From assembly GCA_904419545.1 (NCBI GenBank), contig CAJFRY010000002.1:55829-119828 (forward strand): a stretch of 64,000 nucleotides of DNA, in the 5' to 3' direction. Source of the stretch: Candidatus Woodwardiibium gallinarum (lineage in GTDB: Bacteria; Bacillota; Clostridia; Oscillospirales; CAG-382). Under the pieces are notes generated by a model. It did not search any database, had not been told where the DNA came from, and saw nothing but the letters and a program-made list of their open reading frames with translations. Below are positions 55,701 through 63,810 of this stretch, in pieces; within the stretch, counting starts at the first letter, position 1; each line of letters begins with the position of its first letter. Position numbers and translations under genes: made by a program.

Positions 55701-58700
55701 TCCCCCTCGCGCACACGGCGGCAGAAAATCAGCGTTTGCGAAGACTTGTCGTACTCCCAGTCGATGAACAGCTTGGAGAACGCGCAGTGCGCGAAGTAGT
55801 CCTGCCGCCGCGCCAGCATCGGCAGGAAGGAGAATTCGGCGCGCAGCTCCGGCGCGCCGTCGCCCCGGAGCATAAAGAGGAAGGCCTCTTCCGACGGGTG
55901 GATCCAGCAGCGCAGAGAAAGCGACAGGCGCTTGGAGTAAGCGACATAGGCCGCCGCGCCCTCCTTTTCCTCAAACAGCCGCCCGGCGCCGGGCAAACCC
56001 TCCAGCGGCGACAGATGCAGCGTCTCGGCGCCGTCGGTCAGCGACAGACGCAGGCTGCGTGCTGCCGAATAGCGGTCGTACAAGCAGACGTTGACCGACA
56101 GCTTGCCGCGCCGCAGCTCGATATGCCCGCTGCTGGTAGCGATGAGCGACAGCGGACCGCGCGCAAGCACCGCCACATGCGGGGAAAGGATGTCGTCGGT
56201 CGCGCCGCCGCGTTCGGAGCGGAAGGCGGGCTGCCGTTCGCGCTCGCGGCGTCTGGGCGGCTCGCCGCGCAGCGGAAGCTCGGTCGGGGAACGCTCCTCG
56301 AGCAGCTCCAATCCGGCGCGCATGCGGACGTCGGACATAAAACGGCGCACGAACACGTCGCCGAACGCGGCGTTGGCCAGCGCGACGATGCTCATTCCCA
56401 GATGGTGCGAGAAATAGGCGCAGACCGGCGCGCCCTCACCGTCGTAAGGCGGGGTGAAGTCGAGAGCCTCATAAAAGCCGTACTTCCCCCGCGCGCCGAG
56501 CGCATTCAGCCGCCGCAGATTGGAAAGCGCCTCGCGCGGGCAAAAGGGCAGCGCGAGGAAGGTCGAATAGGGCGACAGGATGGCCGGCTGCTCACCGTAG
56601 CGCTTGAGCGACAGGCTCTGGATGCCGCTGGCCTTGTACTGATAGTTCATTTCCGAATCGAACGCGAAGAATGCGCTTTCCGAGATACCCCACGCGCCGC
56701 CGAACAGCACCCGCCGCTGTTCGCGCAGCGCGAACTCGATGCTCTCGCGCACGAACGACCCGCGCGGCGCGGGCAGCAGGAGCTGGCTCATCAGATATTC
56801 GAACATGGTTCCCGACCACGACGCCATCCCCACGCTGCCGGCGCGCAGCCGCGGATAGCGCGAGAGCGTCTGCCAGTGCCGCTTGCTCAAAAGCCCCGAT
56901 GAGACCGCGTAATACGACAGCGTGCGCGACTCGCTCATCAGCAGGTCGTAGTACACCGGCGCGGGCTGCGGGCGGGACGGCTCGATGCCGATATAGAAAA
57001 GCTGCTTCTTTTCCGAAAACAGCACGGAAAAATCGGTCGCGTCGATGAGCGCGCGCACCCGGCCGGCCAGTGCGTCAAGCGATTTCTCGCGCAGCAGCGT
57101 TTCCAGCGCGACGAGGCAGGTAACAAAGTTGCCTGAATCGACCGCCGAGACATACGGCGAACCGAGGATTTTCCCGCCCGGCAGCGTGTACCAGTTGTAC
57201 AGGTTGCCGGCGTACTTATCCAGCCGCTCGACGGCGGAAACCGTCCGGCCGACGCGTTCGGCCAGCTCCCCGTCGCCGATGAATCCGAAGTCGTTCGCCG
57301 CGCAGACGGCCAGCAGATACAGCCCGATATTGGTCGGTGAAGTGCGGTCGGCGCGGCTTTCGGTCGGCGAAAGCTGGAGATTGTCAACCGGCAGGTCGCC
57401 GCTGCGTTCTCCGACGGTGTCGGCAAAGAAGGACCAGATTTCCCGCGCATACCCGACCGCGGCCGCGCGGGACGCCCCCTTCAGCGGCTCGGCGGTCCGT
57501 CGCGGGCGGGCCAGCACCCACGCCAGCACGGGGAACAGGAAGAACAGCGCGCCTGCGGCCTTATACGCGAACGCCGGCGCGAAAAAGACCAACAGCGCCC
57601 CGAACAGCGCGCCGGGCAGGAATTCGCGGATATAGCGGACAAGCCCGTTCGGCGCGCGGCCGTCCTCCTGCGAAGCCGTCACCCACTCGAGCAGCTTTCT
57701 GCCGCTGCCCATCCGCCAGACGGCGCGGCATATCGCGTCGAGTGAGGTGAAGGCCGTCTGTGCAAAAGCGACGAGGTTGTAAAGCAGGTCCTTGCCCGTC
57801 CGCAGCAGAAGGGACGAAAACTGCAATGCGAAGCTGCGGTAGCGCGACACGGACAGCCGTCCCAGCGCGCGCAGCAGTGTGAAGACCGCCGGCAGGAGCT
57901 GCGGCAGAAAGACGAACAGCAGTGCCGAATAGGGATTGACTTCAGTGCAGAAGGCAAAAATCGCCAGCGCCGCGGCGGCGAAAACAGCCGAAATATGGCC
58001 GATAAAATTGGAAAGAATCTTGAATACGCCCGAAAACCCCATTCCCTGCTTCAGGAACAGCAGGTTCTGCGTATCGCCCCGGATCCAGCGGTGCAGCCGC
58101 CGGTAGTAGGAGACGGCGTTTTTGGGCGTCTTGTCGGTGAAAGCGATGTCGGTCGCCATCAGCGTGGAGGCGTAGACGCCCTCCGGCATATCGTGCGAAA
58201 GCACACGCCCGTCGGGAATCCGGCCAAGCACGCACTCGTAAAACACATCTACCGACAGCAGCCCCTTACCGCAGAACACGCCGCTGCCGAACAGATAGCT
58301 GTACCGGTCGAACGCCGCCTGCTGATACAGCGACAGCCCCGCGCAGCCGCTGATGACCGCCGAAAAATGCGTGAGCGCCGCCGATTCGAGCGTCGTCTCC
58401 ATCTTCGGCTGGATAATGCCATAGCCCGCCGTCACGCGGCCGTTCTCTATGCGCGGCCGGTTCTGCGGATGCGTGATGACCGACAGCAGCGCGCAGACGC
58501 CGCCCATCGGCAGATCGGTATCGGCGTCGAGCGTAAGGACATAAGCCGCGCGGCGCGCCTGCTCTCCGCCGATGACGGTGGAAAAATCGCTTTTCCCTTC
58601 CTTGATATAATGCACCAGTGCGCAGACGGCGCCCCGCTTGCGTTCAAAGCCGTGGAACACGCCGTCGGCCTTATTCTCCGCGCGGTCGCGCAGGAACAGG

Positions 58701-59773
58701 CAGAAACCGCCGCCGTATTTCGCATTGAGAGCCTCGATCTTCTCCTTCGCCTGCGCGACGACGCGCGCGTCGGACTCCAGACGCGCGCTTTTCGCGTCGG
58801 GCAGGTCACCGAGAATGCCGAAATACAGGTTCGGCCCGCGGTTGGCGATGCGGAACCGTTCCAGCCGCTCGAACAGCTCGTCGTCCCTGCCGGTCAGCAG
58901 CGTAGTGATGACGGTGAGCGTACAGTTTTTCTCGCTGACGTAATTCATTTGGTAGCGCGGGACGGGACGGGTCCGCACGAAGCGGTCAAATACGATGTCA
59001 CAGACCGTATAAGCGCAGCCGACAAGCGTCGGCAGCAGAAGCAGCGTCCACCACGTGCGCAGCGCGCAGAACGCGCAGAGCGACAGCAGCAGCCAAACCA
59101 GCGCCAGCGCGTAGATGTATAACCCCCGCGCACGGCTGCGGCGGCAGACGTAAGCGCCCAGCGACCCATATGCCTTGCGCAGCCGCAGCAGCGCGAGGAA
59201 TTCGCTTACGCCTTTGCGCCGCGCGTAGTCGTACAGCGCCCCGCGGTAGCGCGCGACGGTCGGTTCGTCGTAGTAAATGTAGCCCTCCTCAGCCGTTTCG
59301 AGCAGCCGTCCCGGCTTCCAGAGCGAAAAGAGCGCCGAGCTGTCCTCCTCGTTCCTGATACGAAGCAGGTCGAGCGCGTTGGACAGATGCGATTTCGAGT
59401 AAGGCAGTCCGAGCCGCAGGTTGCCGCAGATGCGCCCCAGCTCGCGCAGCGCCAGCGCGCGCAGCAGGACCGGCACAAGCGAAAGGAACTGCGAGGAGTA
59501 GACGTACCGCTGCCCGCGCAGATAGGCCAGCAGCTTGTCAAACGGACTGCGGAAGTCATACTTGAACAGAAAGCCGTCCAGCAGCGAGAGCAGCCGATCG
59601 CTGTCCTTTTCCTTTAGGAAGCGCCGGATCGCCTTCGACGACGCACATATATCGGAATAGCTGCGCTTGATGAGGTAAAAGTTGTCGTAAATCCAGACCC
59701 CGCCGCCCTCGGGCACGGCGGACATCGCCTCGATACTCGCATAAGCCTTTTTCAGCTCGGCAAAAAAACGCAT
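52745..59773 (-). CDS. GH94/GT84 cyclic beta-glucan synthase-like giant enzyme
   Basis: 2342 residues. N-terminal helical part, then membrane helices (about 220-260) and a glycosyltransferase domain with DADTD at 416-420 and the RRLHRWIRGD motif near 558-567. More helices follow (about 590-760), then a glucoamylase-like domain (NLQLSPTESRADRTSPTNIG...). The C-terminal half carries GH94 phosphorylase modules with GFRDQLQDCLAL and CDWNDAFSAMG near residue 2030, where the catalytic Asp lies. Known Cgs enzymes make cyclic beta-1,2-glucans and are about 2800 residues, so this one is shorter. A role in envelope glucan synthesis is inferred. No transporter (ndvA-like) is beside it. Confidence 0.9.
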   Translation of the reverse strand: MRFFAELKKAYASIEAMSAVPEGGGVWIYDNFYLIKRSYSDICASSKAIRRFLKEKDSDRLLSLLDGFLFKYDFRSPFDKLLAYLRGQRYVYSSQFLSLVPVLLRALALRELGRICGNLRLGLPYSKSHLSNALDLLRIRNEEDSSALFSLWKPGRLLETAEEGYIYYDEPTVARYRGALYDYARRKGVSEFLALLRLRKAYGSLGAYVCRRSRARGLYIYALALVWLLLSLCAFCALRTWWTLLLLPTLVGCAYTVCDIVFDRFVRTRPVPRYQMNYVSEKNCTLTVITTLLTGRDDELFERLERFRIANRGPNLYFGILGDLPDAKSARLESDARVVAQAKEKIEALNAKYGGGFCLFLRDRAENKADGVFHGFERKRGAVCALVHYIKEGKSDFSTVIGGEQARRAAYVLTLDADTDLPMGGVCALLSVITHPQNRPRIENGRVTAGYGIIQPKMETTLESAALTHFSAVISGCAGLSLYQQAAFDRYSYLFGSGVFCGKGLLSVDVFYECVLGRIPDGRVLSHDMPEGVYASTLMATDIAFTDKTPKNAVSYYRRLHRWIRGDTQNLLFLKQGMGFSGVFKILSNFIGHISAVFAAAALAIFAFCTEVNPYSALLFVFLPQLLPAVFTLLRALGRLSVSRYRSFALQFSSLLLRTGKDLLYNLVAFAQTAFTSLDAICRAVWRMGSGRKLLEWVTASQEDGRAPNGLVRYIREFLPGALFGALLVFFAPAFAYKAAGALFFLFPVLAWVLARPRRTAEPLKGASRAAAVGYAREIWSFFADTVGERSGDLPVDNLQLSPTESRADRTSPTNIGLYLLAVCAANDFGFIGDGELAERVGRTVSAVERLDKYAGNLYNWYTLPGGKILGSPYVSAVDSGNFVTCLVALETLLREKSLDALAGRVRALIDATDFSVLFSEKKQLFYIGIEPSRPQPAPVYYDLLMSESRTLSYYAVSSGLLSKRHWQTLSRYPRLRAGSVGMASWSGTMFEYLMSQLLLPAPRGSFVRESIEFALREQRRVLFGGAWGISESAFFAFDSEMNYQYKASGIQSLSLKRYGEQPAILSPYSTFLALPFCPREALSNLRRLNALGARGKYGFYEALDFTPPYDGEGAPVCAYFSHHLGMSIVALANAAFGDVFVRRFMSDVRMRAGLELLEERSPTELPLRGEPPRRRERERQPAFRSERGGATDDILSPHVAVLARGPLSLIATSSGHIELRRGKLSVNVCLYDRYSAARSLRLSLTDGAETLHLSPLEGLPGAGRLFEEKEGAAAYVAYSKRLSLSLRCWIHPSEEAFLFMLRGDGAPELRAEFSFLPMLARRQDYFAHCAFSKLFIDWEYDKSSQTLIFCRRVREGEENAFCAVRLQSGRAFGYATSQDGGDGVPVNPLCRLTLDLQSGKSECVIVALGKTRGDALRAAQRAADGAPPHPARVPDGGKTQALQDAVFFPRCTEPVYAPGGRRVLWRFGISGDYPLVALVVAEENLPLLKAYLMAFRALSVRGVRVELLLITEEDDLYNRPREKAVWSLINSVSCNGFIGRRGGIFVFSKQAFTDADFAYIRAHSSYFSEIYLFEREEASGPRTLLRPIVRTLPAPSEPENGEAVLSVAGGSFTADGFCTVKPRDGRAPYSFVLTGHCFGSVVSDDSLGYTFFANSRLCRLTPFDTDTTVLPAGEKLLLFVGEDVYDAAACASRVQYRFGEAIYSGVAGNVAYTLEVLVCEKLPVKLYRLRMADGQSVKSALVIRPAAEDGSAPEAFLSFREAEGCAVFSGACYGFTGCAGEAERATDFLKLTRGVESGLCDVIATVASGRETVYFLGGAACETACTRIAAMLRAPGAFEAEREKALAFAAKLIPPMRLHSKSLPLDLMFNGFVPYQAFACRFLAKSAFYQSSGAYGFRDQLQDCLALVYADPQTVRVHLLRCCAHQYEQGDVMHWFHPFNGSGVRTRCSDDYLFLPFVTADYVQKTGDWSVFEPKVAYLVSEPLREGENERYEQPARSALRENLYLHCMRALAYAEQFGPHGLCRIGSCDWNDAFSAMGVKGRGESVFVSFFLILTLRAFEPVMAHFGDEEAISHYRTLAESLLRALDEHALCGDRYARAFCDDGSAVGVAGNEECEIDLLAQSFAAMTMGRTPETERAMFTAYEKLFDRTHGILRLFTPAFDKTRQKVGYIRSYPPGIRENGGQYTHAAVWGAKAFFSIGRPDIGLQLINALNPAARCTDPEAAAAYRGEPYVLSADIYAARGNEGRAGWSWYTGAAAWYYRVVLEDALGVHFSDGFLRVRVEPTMEYTLECAFPGGKLRIVSAAGSEVTHNGRPCSFPVILEDGENEITVSPRTDAKDL

Positions 59774-60191
59774 TTCGGCACACCTGTCCTAACACAGATT
59801 TCTTGTACGTCTTATCTTGCACGCTGAAAAGGGAAAATATGTATGTGCGCGCGGATTTCGGTCGACCCGCGCGTTTTTCATATGCAGACGCATACGGTTT
59901 CGGAACGCGGCACCCTTCCGCCGCAGCTTGGCCGCAAAAAAAGACCGGCCGCCGCAGCCACATCTCCCCGACGGACGTCCGGCGCCGCCCTGTTTCCGCC
60001 GTTCAAACCCGCCGAGCGCCTGCGGATGGACACAAATGTGCAGACGCACAAATGTGCGCAACGCACGTTTGCGCGCAGGAAAATTTACCCATTTATATTT
60101 TGTGTCACATTTTAAGTCATATTTTGCAAATTAACCCCTTCGGTTATTATGTCAATGTCCGGCAACCAATCGGTAAAATATTAACAAAAAT

Positions 60192-60279
60192 TGTCGAAAA
60201 AGCCTTTTTGCGCGTACTTTTCCCTTTATTTTAGCCCATTTTGGCGAAGAAAATATAAGGTTTCAAAATTTTTGTCGAA
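60192..60279 (+). promoter_or_regulatory. Cluster of 0A boxes upstream of spo0A
   Basis: TGTCGAA at 60192-60198, TGGCGAA at 60242-60248 and TGTCGAA at 60273-60279, all in the same orientation and 50 to 137 bp before the promoter. In Bacillus the box is TGNCGAA, and Spo0A autoregulates its gene. Clustering is more convincing than any single site. Confidence 0.65.
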
Positions 60280-60328
60280 TTTTGGCAGATAAATTGCCCC
60301 AAATTGTGCTGATATTTTTGTGAACCTA

Positions 60329-60357
60329 TTGTAATTGAAAAATGACTATGTTAAAAT
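60329..60357 (+). promoter_or_regulatory. Promoter of spo0A
   Basis: TTGTAA (60329-60334), 17-bp spacer, TAAAAT (60352-60357). The start codon is 117 bp downstream. A sigma-H promoter was not recognised. Confidence 0.6.
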
Positions 60358-60473
60358 ATGGTCACAGAATAAACAAGCGCTTGAAACGACAAAATCATCT
60401 TCTCCGGATCGCGTTGTTATTGTAAACCAAAGCGCGAAGTTCGATGAAAAATTGAAAGGATGAAAACAGACCC

Positions 60474-61256
60474 ATGGATAGTGTCAAAACAAGGCCGACA
60501 GTGATGATCGTTGACATGGATGCGGCTTTCCGCTCACAGTGCGCACAGGCGCTGAAAAAGCAGAATATTGAAGTCGTTGCCGAAGCGGACAACGGGCACG
60601 ATGCCTATCTGCTCTCCCTGCGCACGAAGCCGAAGGTAATCCTCTGTGACCTGTACGTCGGCAAGATGGACGGCGTTCAGCTTTTGAAGGATCTGCATAA
60701 GCAGCTCATCGATGAAGAAACCGGCTTCATTATGCTGGCCAGTTTTACCAACCAGAACCTGTTTGAGGAATGCTGCAATGCAGGCGCAACATACTGTATG
60801 ATCAAGCCGCTCGACTATTCGCTGCTCGCCGAACGCATTGAGCGGATTTGCGACAAAAAGCGCCGCCGCGCCGTCGTCAAAGCGCAGGAGGAAATGGAGG
60901 ATTTGGAAGCGCAAGTGACCAAAATTATCCACCAGATCGGTGTGCCCGCACATATCAAGGGCTATTCCTACCTTCGTTCGGCAATCATTATGACCATCAA
61001 CGATGTGGAGATCATCAACTCCGTCACCAAAGTGCTCTACCCCGCAGTCGCCAAAATGTATGCGACCACCGCTTCGCGCGTGGAGCGGGCAATCCGCCAC
61101 GCCATCGAAGTCGCGTGGGACCGCGGCGATTTGGAGGTACTGGACTCCTTTTTCGGCTATACCGTACAGAACTCGCGCGGCAAGCCGACCAACTCCGAAT
61201 TCATCGCCATGATTGCGGACAATCTGCGTTTAAAAAATCGCGGCGTAGCAATCTGA
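60474..61256 (+). CDS. spo0A: Sporulation master regulator Spo0A
   Basis: Response regulator of 260 residues. The DNA-binding domain is highly conserved: [56 protein letters not shown] and [19 protein letters not shown]. The receiver is unusual: Asp59 ([13 protein letters not shown]) and Lys111 (MIKPLD) are present, but the second pocket acid is Met15 (IVDMD instead of VADDN), the MP after Asp is VG, and the switch Thr is Ala89 (IMLASF). The start at 60474 is the only one in frame near the AAAGGA. A terminator follows. Confidence 0.95.
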   Translation: MDSVKTRPTVMIVDMDAAFRSQCAQALKKQNIEVVAEADNGHDAYLLSLRTKPKVILCDLYVGKMDGVQLLKDLHKQLIDEETGFIMLASFTNQNLFEECCNAGATYCMIKPLDYSLLAERIERICDKKRRRAVVKAQEEMEDLEAQVTKIIHQIGVPAHIKGYSYLRSAIIMTINDVEIINSVTKVLYPAVAKMYATTASRVERAIRHAIEVAWDRGDLEVLDSFFGYTVQNSRGKPTNSEFIAMIADNLRLKNRGVAI

Positions 61257-61345
61257 AACGCATCAGCCGTTCCCGCAAAGACGCCCAAAACGGGAAACGG
61301 AATTGATTTGTTTTCATCTCTTTTCTCCTCTTTTTCTCCAAAAGG

Positions 61346-61390
61346 CGGCGCGCACCCGAAACAAAAGGGTGCGCGCCGTCTTTCTTTTCC
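61346..61390 (+). terminator. Rho-independent terminator of spo0A
   Basis: CGGCGCGCACCC (61346-61357) pairs with GGGTGCGCGCCG (61367-61378) and TCTTTCTTTT follows. It lies 90 bp after the stop. Confidence 0.88.
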
Positions 61391-62038
61391 CCCGTTTCGG
61401 CCGATTCAGAATACCATGAAGGGAAAGGGGAATTTTGCCGAATTTCGCCGCACTGCGTAATTTTTTACTTCAACGCAGTTCAAAGTCCCGAAAACCTTCG
61501 CATAGTCAGAAGGCTGCGAAGCTTTTTTACCTTACGGCTTTCTTGCGTTTCCGTATTACAATCGGGCGTAATCTGCACAGCGGTGCGCGAAAAACGCACC
61601 GTTTTCGCGCCTCCCTGCGGAACAGGGCGGCAGACACACGGACGGCCCGACCGGGCGGAAAGCATCCCCGGACAGAGTTTTATTTGGATAAACGCTTTGA
61701 AGAGGAACCGGCGGAATCGATTTTTACATTGTCGATTTCGCCGTTTTCCCGTTCGAGCTGCCTGCAAAGATGCTCTGAGAGGCTGTGTACACTTGAGTCT
61801 CCCGCGCAGCAATGCAGCGTATTTTGTCAAGGTATTCGTCTTCGGTGTTGCAGGTAAACGGCGTTGTATTTGTGTACATGATGCATTCCCTTATTTTTTA
61901 GATGTATGCCAACGTAAAAAGTCTTTTCTGTCATTTTATGCTTTCCCGTTTCCGCGGTGTCATATGCTGGCACTTACATGTGCCGTGATTATAGTGTATT
62001 ATAATGACATTATCAAGACTTTTTTAAGGGGGATTTTA
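61391..62038. other. Gap with an M3 repeat copy
   Basis: No supported gene. 61470-61552 is repeat M3 copy c. A TATAAT at 62000-62005 precedes the XRE gene by 33 bp, without a clear -35. Confidence 0.5.
61470..61552. repeat. MITE-like element, family M3, copy c (shortened)
   Basis: Begins CAACGCAGTTCAAAG and ends CTTGCGTTTCC; shares 'gcatagtcagaa' and 'ttttttaccttac' with 45259-45383, but is about 40 bp shorter. Confidence 0.55.
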
Positions 62039-62287
62039 ATGTTTTCGGAAAGATTGAAGAAAACCGGAAAAGCGAAGGGTTTCACCGCGAAGGAAATGGC
62101 AGATTCTCTATACATAAGTTTACGGAATTACCGCAAATACGAAAGCGGAGATGCAAGACCGACTATAGAACGTTTCGTGCTGATTGCGGACTTGCTCGAC
62201 GTTTCCGCTGATTATTTGCTGTGCCGCGATGCATTTCTCACAAAGCATGATCATTCAATTTACAAAATGAAGCAGGATAACAAATAA
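62039..62287 (+). CDS. XRE-family helix-turn-helix regulator
   Basis: An 82-residue single-domain HTH protein: FSERLKKTGKAKGFTAKEMADSLYISLRNYRKYESGDARPTIERFVLIADLLDVSADYLL. AAGGGGGA precedes the ATG at 62039 by five bases. It is more AT-rich than most of the window and is probably acquired together with the GNAT gene that follows 58 bp later. Confidence 0.85.
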   Translation: MFSERLKKTGKAKGFTAKEMADSLYISLRNYRKYESGDARPTIERFVLIADLLDVSADYLLCRDAFLTKHDHSIYKMKQDNK

Positions 62288-62345
62288 AAATCATTAACTT
62301 CAGAAAACAAAGACGTTATTTTTATATTTTGTGGGGTGAATCAAG

Positions 62346-62780
62346 ATGAATATACAAATAAGGCAGTGTGAAATCATGGATGCAAAAGCCATCTATGAAT
62401 TAAATGCTATGGAAATGGGGTATGATTATCCGATAGATAAAACCGAAGAAAAGCTGAAACAACTACTGAAAAGTGACAAAGATAAAATCTTTGTTGCTTT
62501 AATGGATAATATTGTTGTCGGATACGTTCATGCCAATGCTTATGATGTGACTTATGCTCCGCATTTAAAGAATATAATGGGAATTGCCGTTTCAAGTATC
62601 TATAAGAGAAAAGGTATAGGCAGAGCATTGCTGGCGGCAATTGAGAATTGGGCGCAAAAAGACGGTGCAATTGGCGTTCGTTTGGTTTCCGGAGCAATGA
62701 GAAGCGGCGCGCATACTTTCTATCGTCACTGCGGCTACAGCGGAGACAAGCAACAAATCCATTTCAAAAAAATGTTTTAG
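62346..62780 (+). CDS. GNAT-family N-acetyltransferase
   Basis: 144 residues with the GNAT core: IFVALMDNIVVGYVHANAY (beta 4), GIAVSSIYKRKGIGRALLAAIENWA (the acetyl-CoA site, R/Q-x-x-G-x-G/A) and AHTFYRHCGYSG. The substrate is unknown. Low GC compared with neighbours. A weak site GGGGTG lies upstream. Confidence 0.88.
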   Translation: MNIQIRQCEIMDAKAIYELNAMEMGYDYPIDKTEEKLKQLLKSDKDKIFVALMDNIVVGYVHANAYDVTYAPHLKNIMGIAVSSIYKRKGIGRALLAAIENWAQKDGAIGVRLVSGAMRSGAHTFYRHCGYSGDKQQIHFKKMF

Positions 62781-62911
62781 CCACGGATTTGTCCCCTCAG
62801 TGCCATACCGCCGTTCCCGATTCTGCAAACGCGCTTTTTTGACGTACACAGCGATTTTTTCTCAGAAAAAACAGTGGCCGCCCCTGGCCTGCGTCCATCC
62901 CAACGCAGACC

Positions 62912-62940
62912 TTGACGACAGACCGGCTGTATGGTATAAT
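62912..62940 (+). promoter_or_regulatory. Promoter of the HxlR regulator gene
   Basis: TTGACG (62912-62917), 17-bp spacer, TATAAT (62935-62940), followed by GGAGGG (62974-62979) six bases before a TTG start. Confidence 0.8.
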
Positions 62941-62985
62941 TGGAAAGTAAGGCTACAAAAGATACAATTGGACGGAGGGATACTC

Positions 62986-63321
62986 TTGAGCGAACAAAAA
63001 ACGGCAAAACCGCTGCCGGCCTGTCCCGTAGAAACGACGCTGACCCTGATCGGGGACAAATGGAAGGTGCTGATCCTGCGCGACCTGATGACGGGGACAA
63101 AGCGGTTCGGCGAGCTGAAGCGGTCGGTCGGCGGCGTATCGCAGAAGGTGCTGACGGCGCAGCTCCGCGCAATGGAGGACAGCGGCCTGCTGACCCGCAC
63201 CGTTTATGCGGAAGTGCCGCCGCGCGTGGAGTACACGCTCACGGCGCTCGGGCAGAGCCTGAAGCCCATCCTCGACGCGATGCAGAGCTGGGGCGAGGGC
63301 TATAAAGCCTCGGTCGGATAA
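62986..63321 (+). CDS. HxlR-family winged-helix regulator
   Basis: 111 residues: ACPVETTLTLIGDKWKVLILRDLMTGTKRFGELKRSVGGVSQKVLTAQLRAMEDSGLLTR, the HxlR DNA-binding domain with the conserved N-terminal Cys, then VPPRVEYTLTALGQSL. HxlR proteins sense electrophiles or redox change through that Cys. The start is a TTG at 62986, chosen because GGAGGG is exactly placed; the earlier ATG frame (62800) has no such site. No target gene is adjacent. Confidence 0.87.
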   Translation: MSEQKTAKPLPACPVETTLTLIGDKWKVLILRDLMTGTKRFGELKRSVGGVSQKVLTAQLRAMEDSGLLTRTVYAEVPPRVEYTLTALGQSLKPILDAMQSWGEGYKASVG

Positions 63322-63376
63322 ACGCGGCGGGACGTGTGCCGCAGCCGGCTGTCACACACAACCAAACAGAAAAAAC

Positions 63377-63410
63377 GCCTTGCCGGTCTTGTGAGCCGGC
63401 AGGGCATTTT
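63377..63410 (+). terminator. Terminator after the HxlR gene
   Basis: GCCTTGCCGG (63377-63386) pairs with CCGGCAGGGC (63396-63405, one G-U pair) and ATTTT follows. The A-run on the left side would also give the minus strand a T-run, so it may work in both directions. Confidence 0.65.
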
Positions 63411-63810
63411 CCGATTCCGGGCGTATTCGTTGTTACAGCCCGAAGGAACGCGCCCTCGACGCGGCGCGCTCGCCGCCGAAGCAAACACCTTTACGCCTGC
63501 ACAAGCGCAAAGGCCGCATTTTCTTTTATAGGTTTGTCAACGGTATGGGAATATGAGTTCGTCAGTTAGGACGCGACATTGATAACAAAGGGAGTGCAGC
63601 GCACGACCAAAGCGATCAATGTTAGGCGGATTCGAGTTCCATGCGCGTCCGAAGCGGGGGTTTTGATTTCTCGATTCTGTTTTTTCGGTATCCGAGCCTG
63701 AAAAATACACAATGCAGCCGTTTATACGCCTTTTCCAAACGGAGTTTGTATATGCTGATGTTTGGATTCCGCCGCTGATAATTGCTGCTTCGTTTCCGTT
63801 CTTCTCCAAT
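63411..63810. other. Gap without a supported gene
   Basis: No credible frame. The part 63620-63690 contains a GGATTCGAGTTCC-like stretch that resembles a tRNA T-arm but has no tRNA around it. Confidence 0.4.

Larger units (their letters stand above)
59774..60473. promoter_or_regulatory. 700-bp regulatory gap upstream of spo0A
   Basis: The left part (to about 60060) is GC-rich with no gene and holds the leader of the glucan-synthase-like gene. From about 60080 the sequence is AT-rich and carries three TGNCGAA sites (60192-60198, 60242-60248, 60273-60279), matching the Spo0A binding box, and a promoter at 60329-60357. Confidence 0.6.

Noticed and set aside
63620..63690. tRNA gene suggested by a T-arm-like GGATTCGAGTTCC
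   Set aside because: No acceptor stem, D-arm or anticodon arm can be drawn around it.
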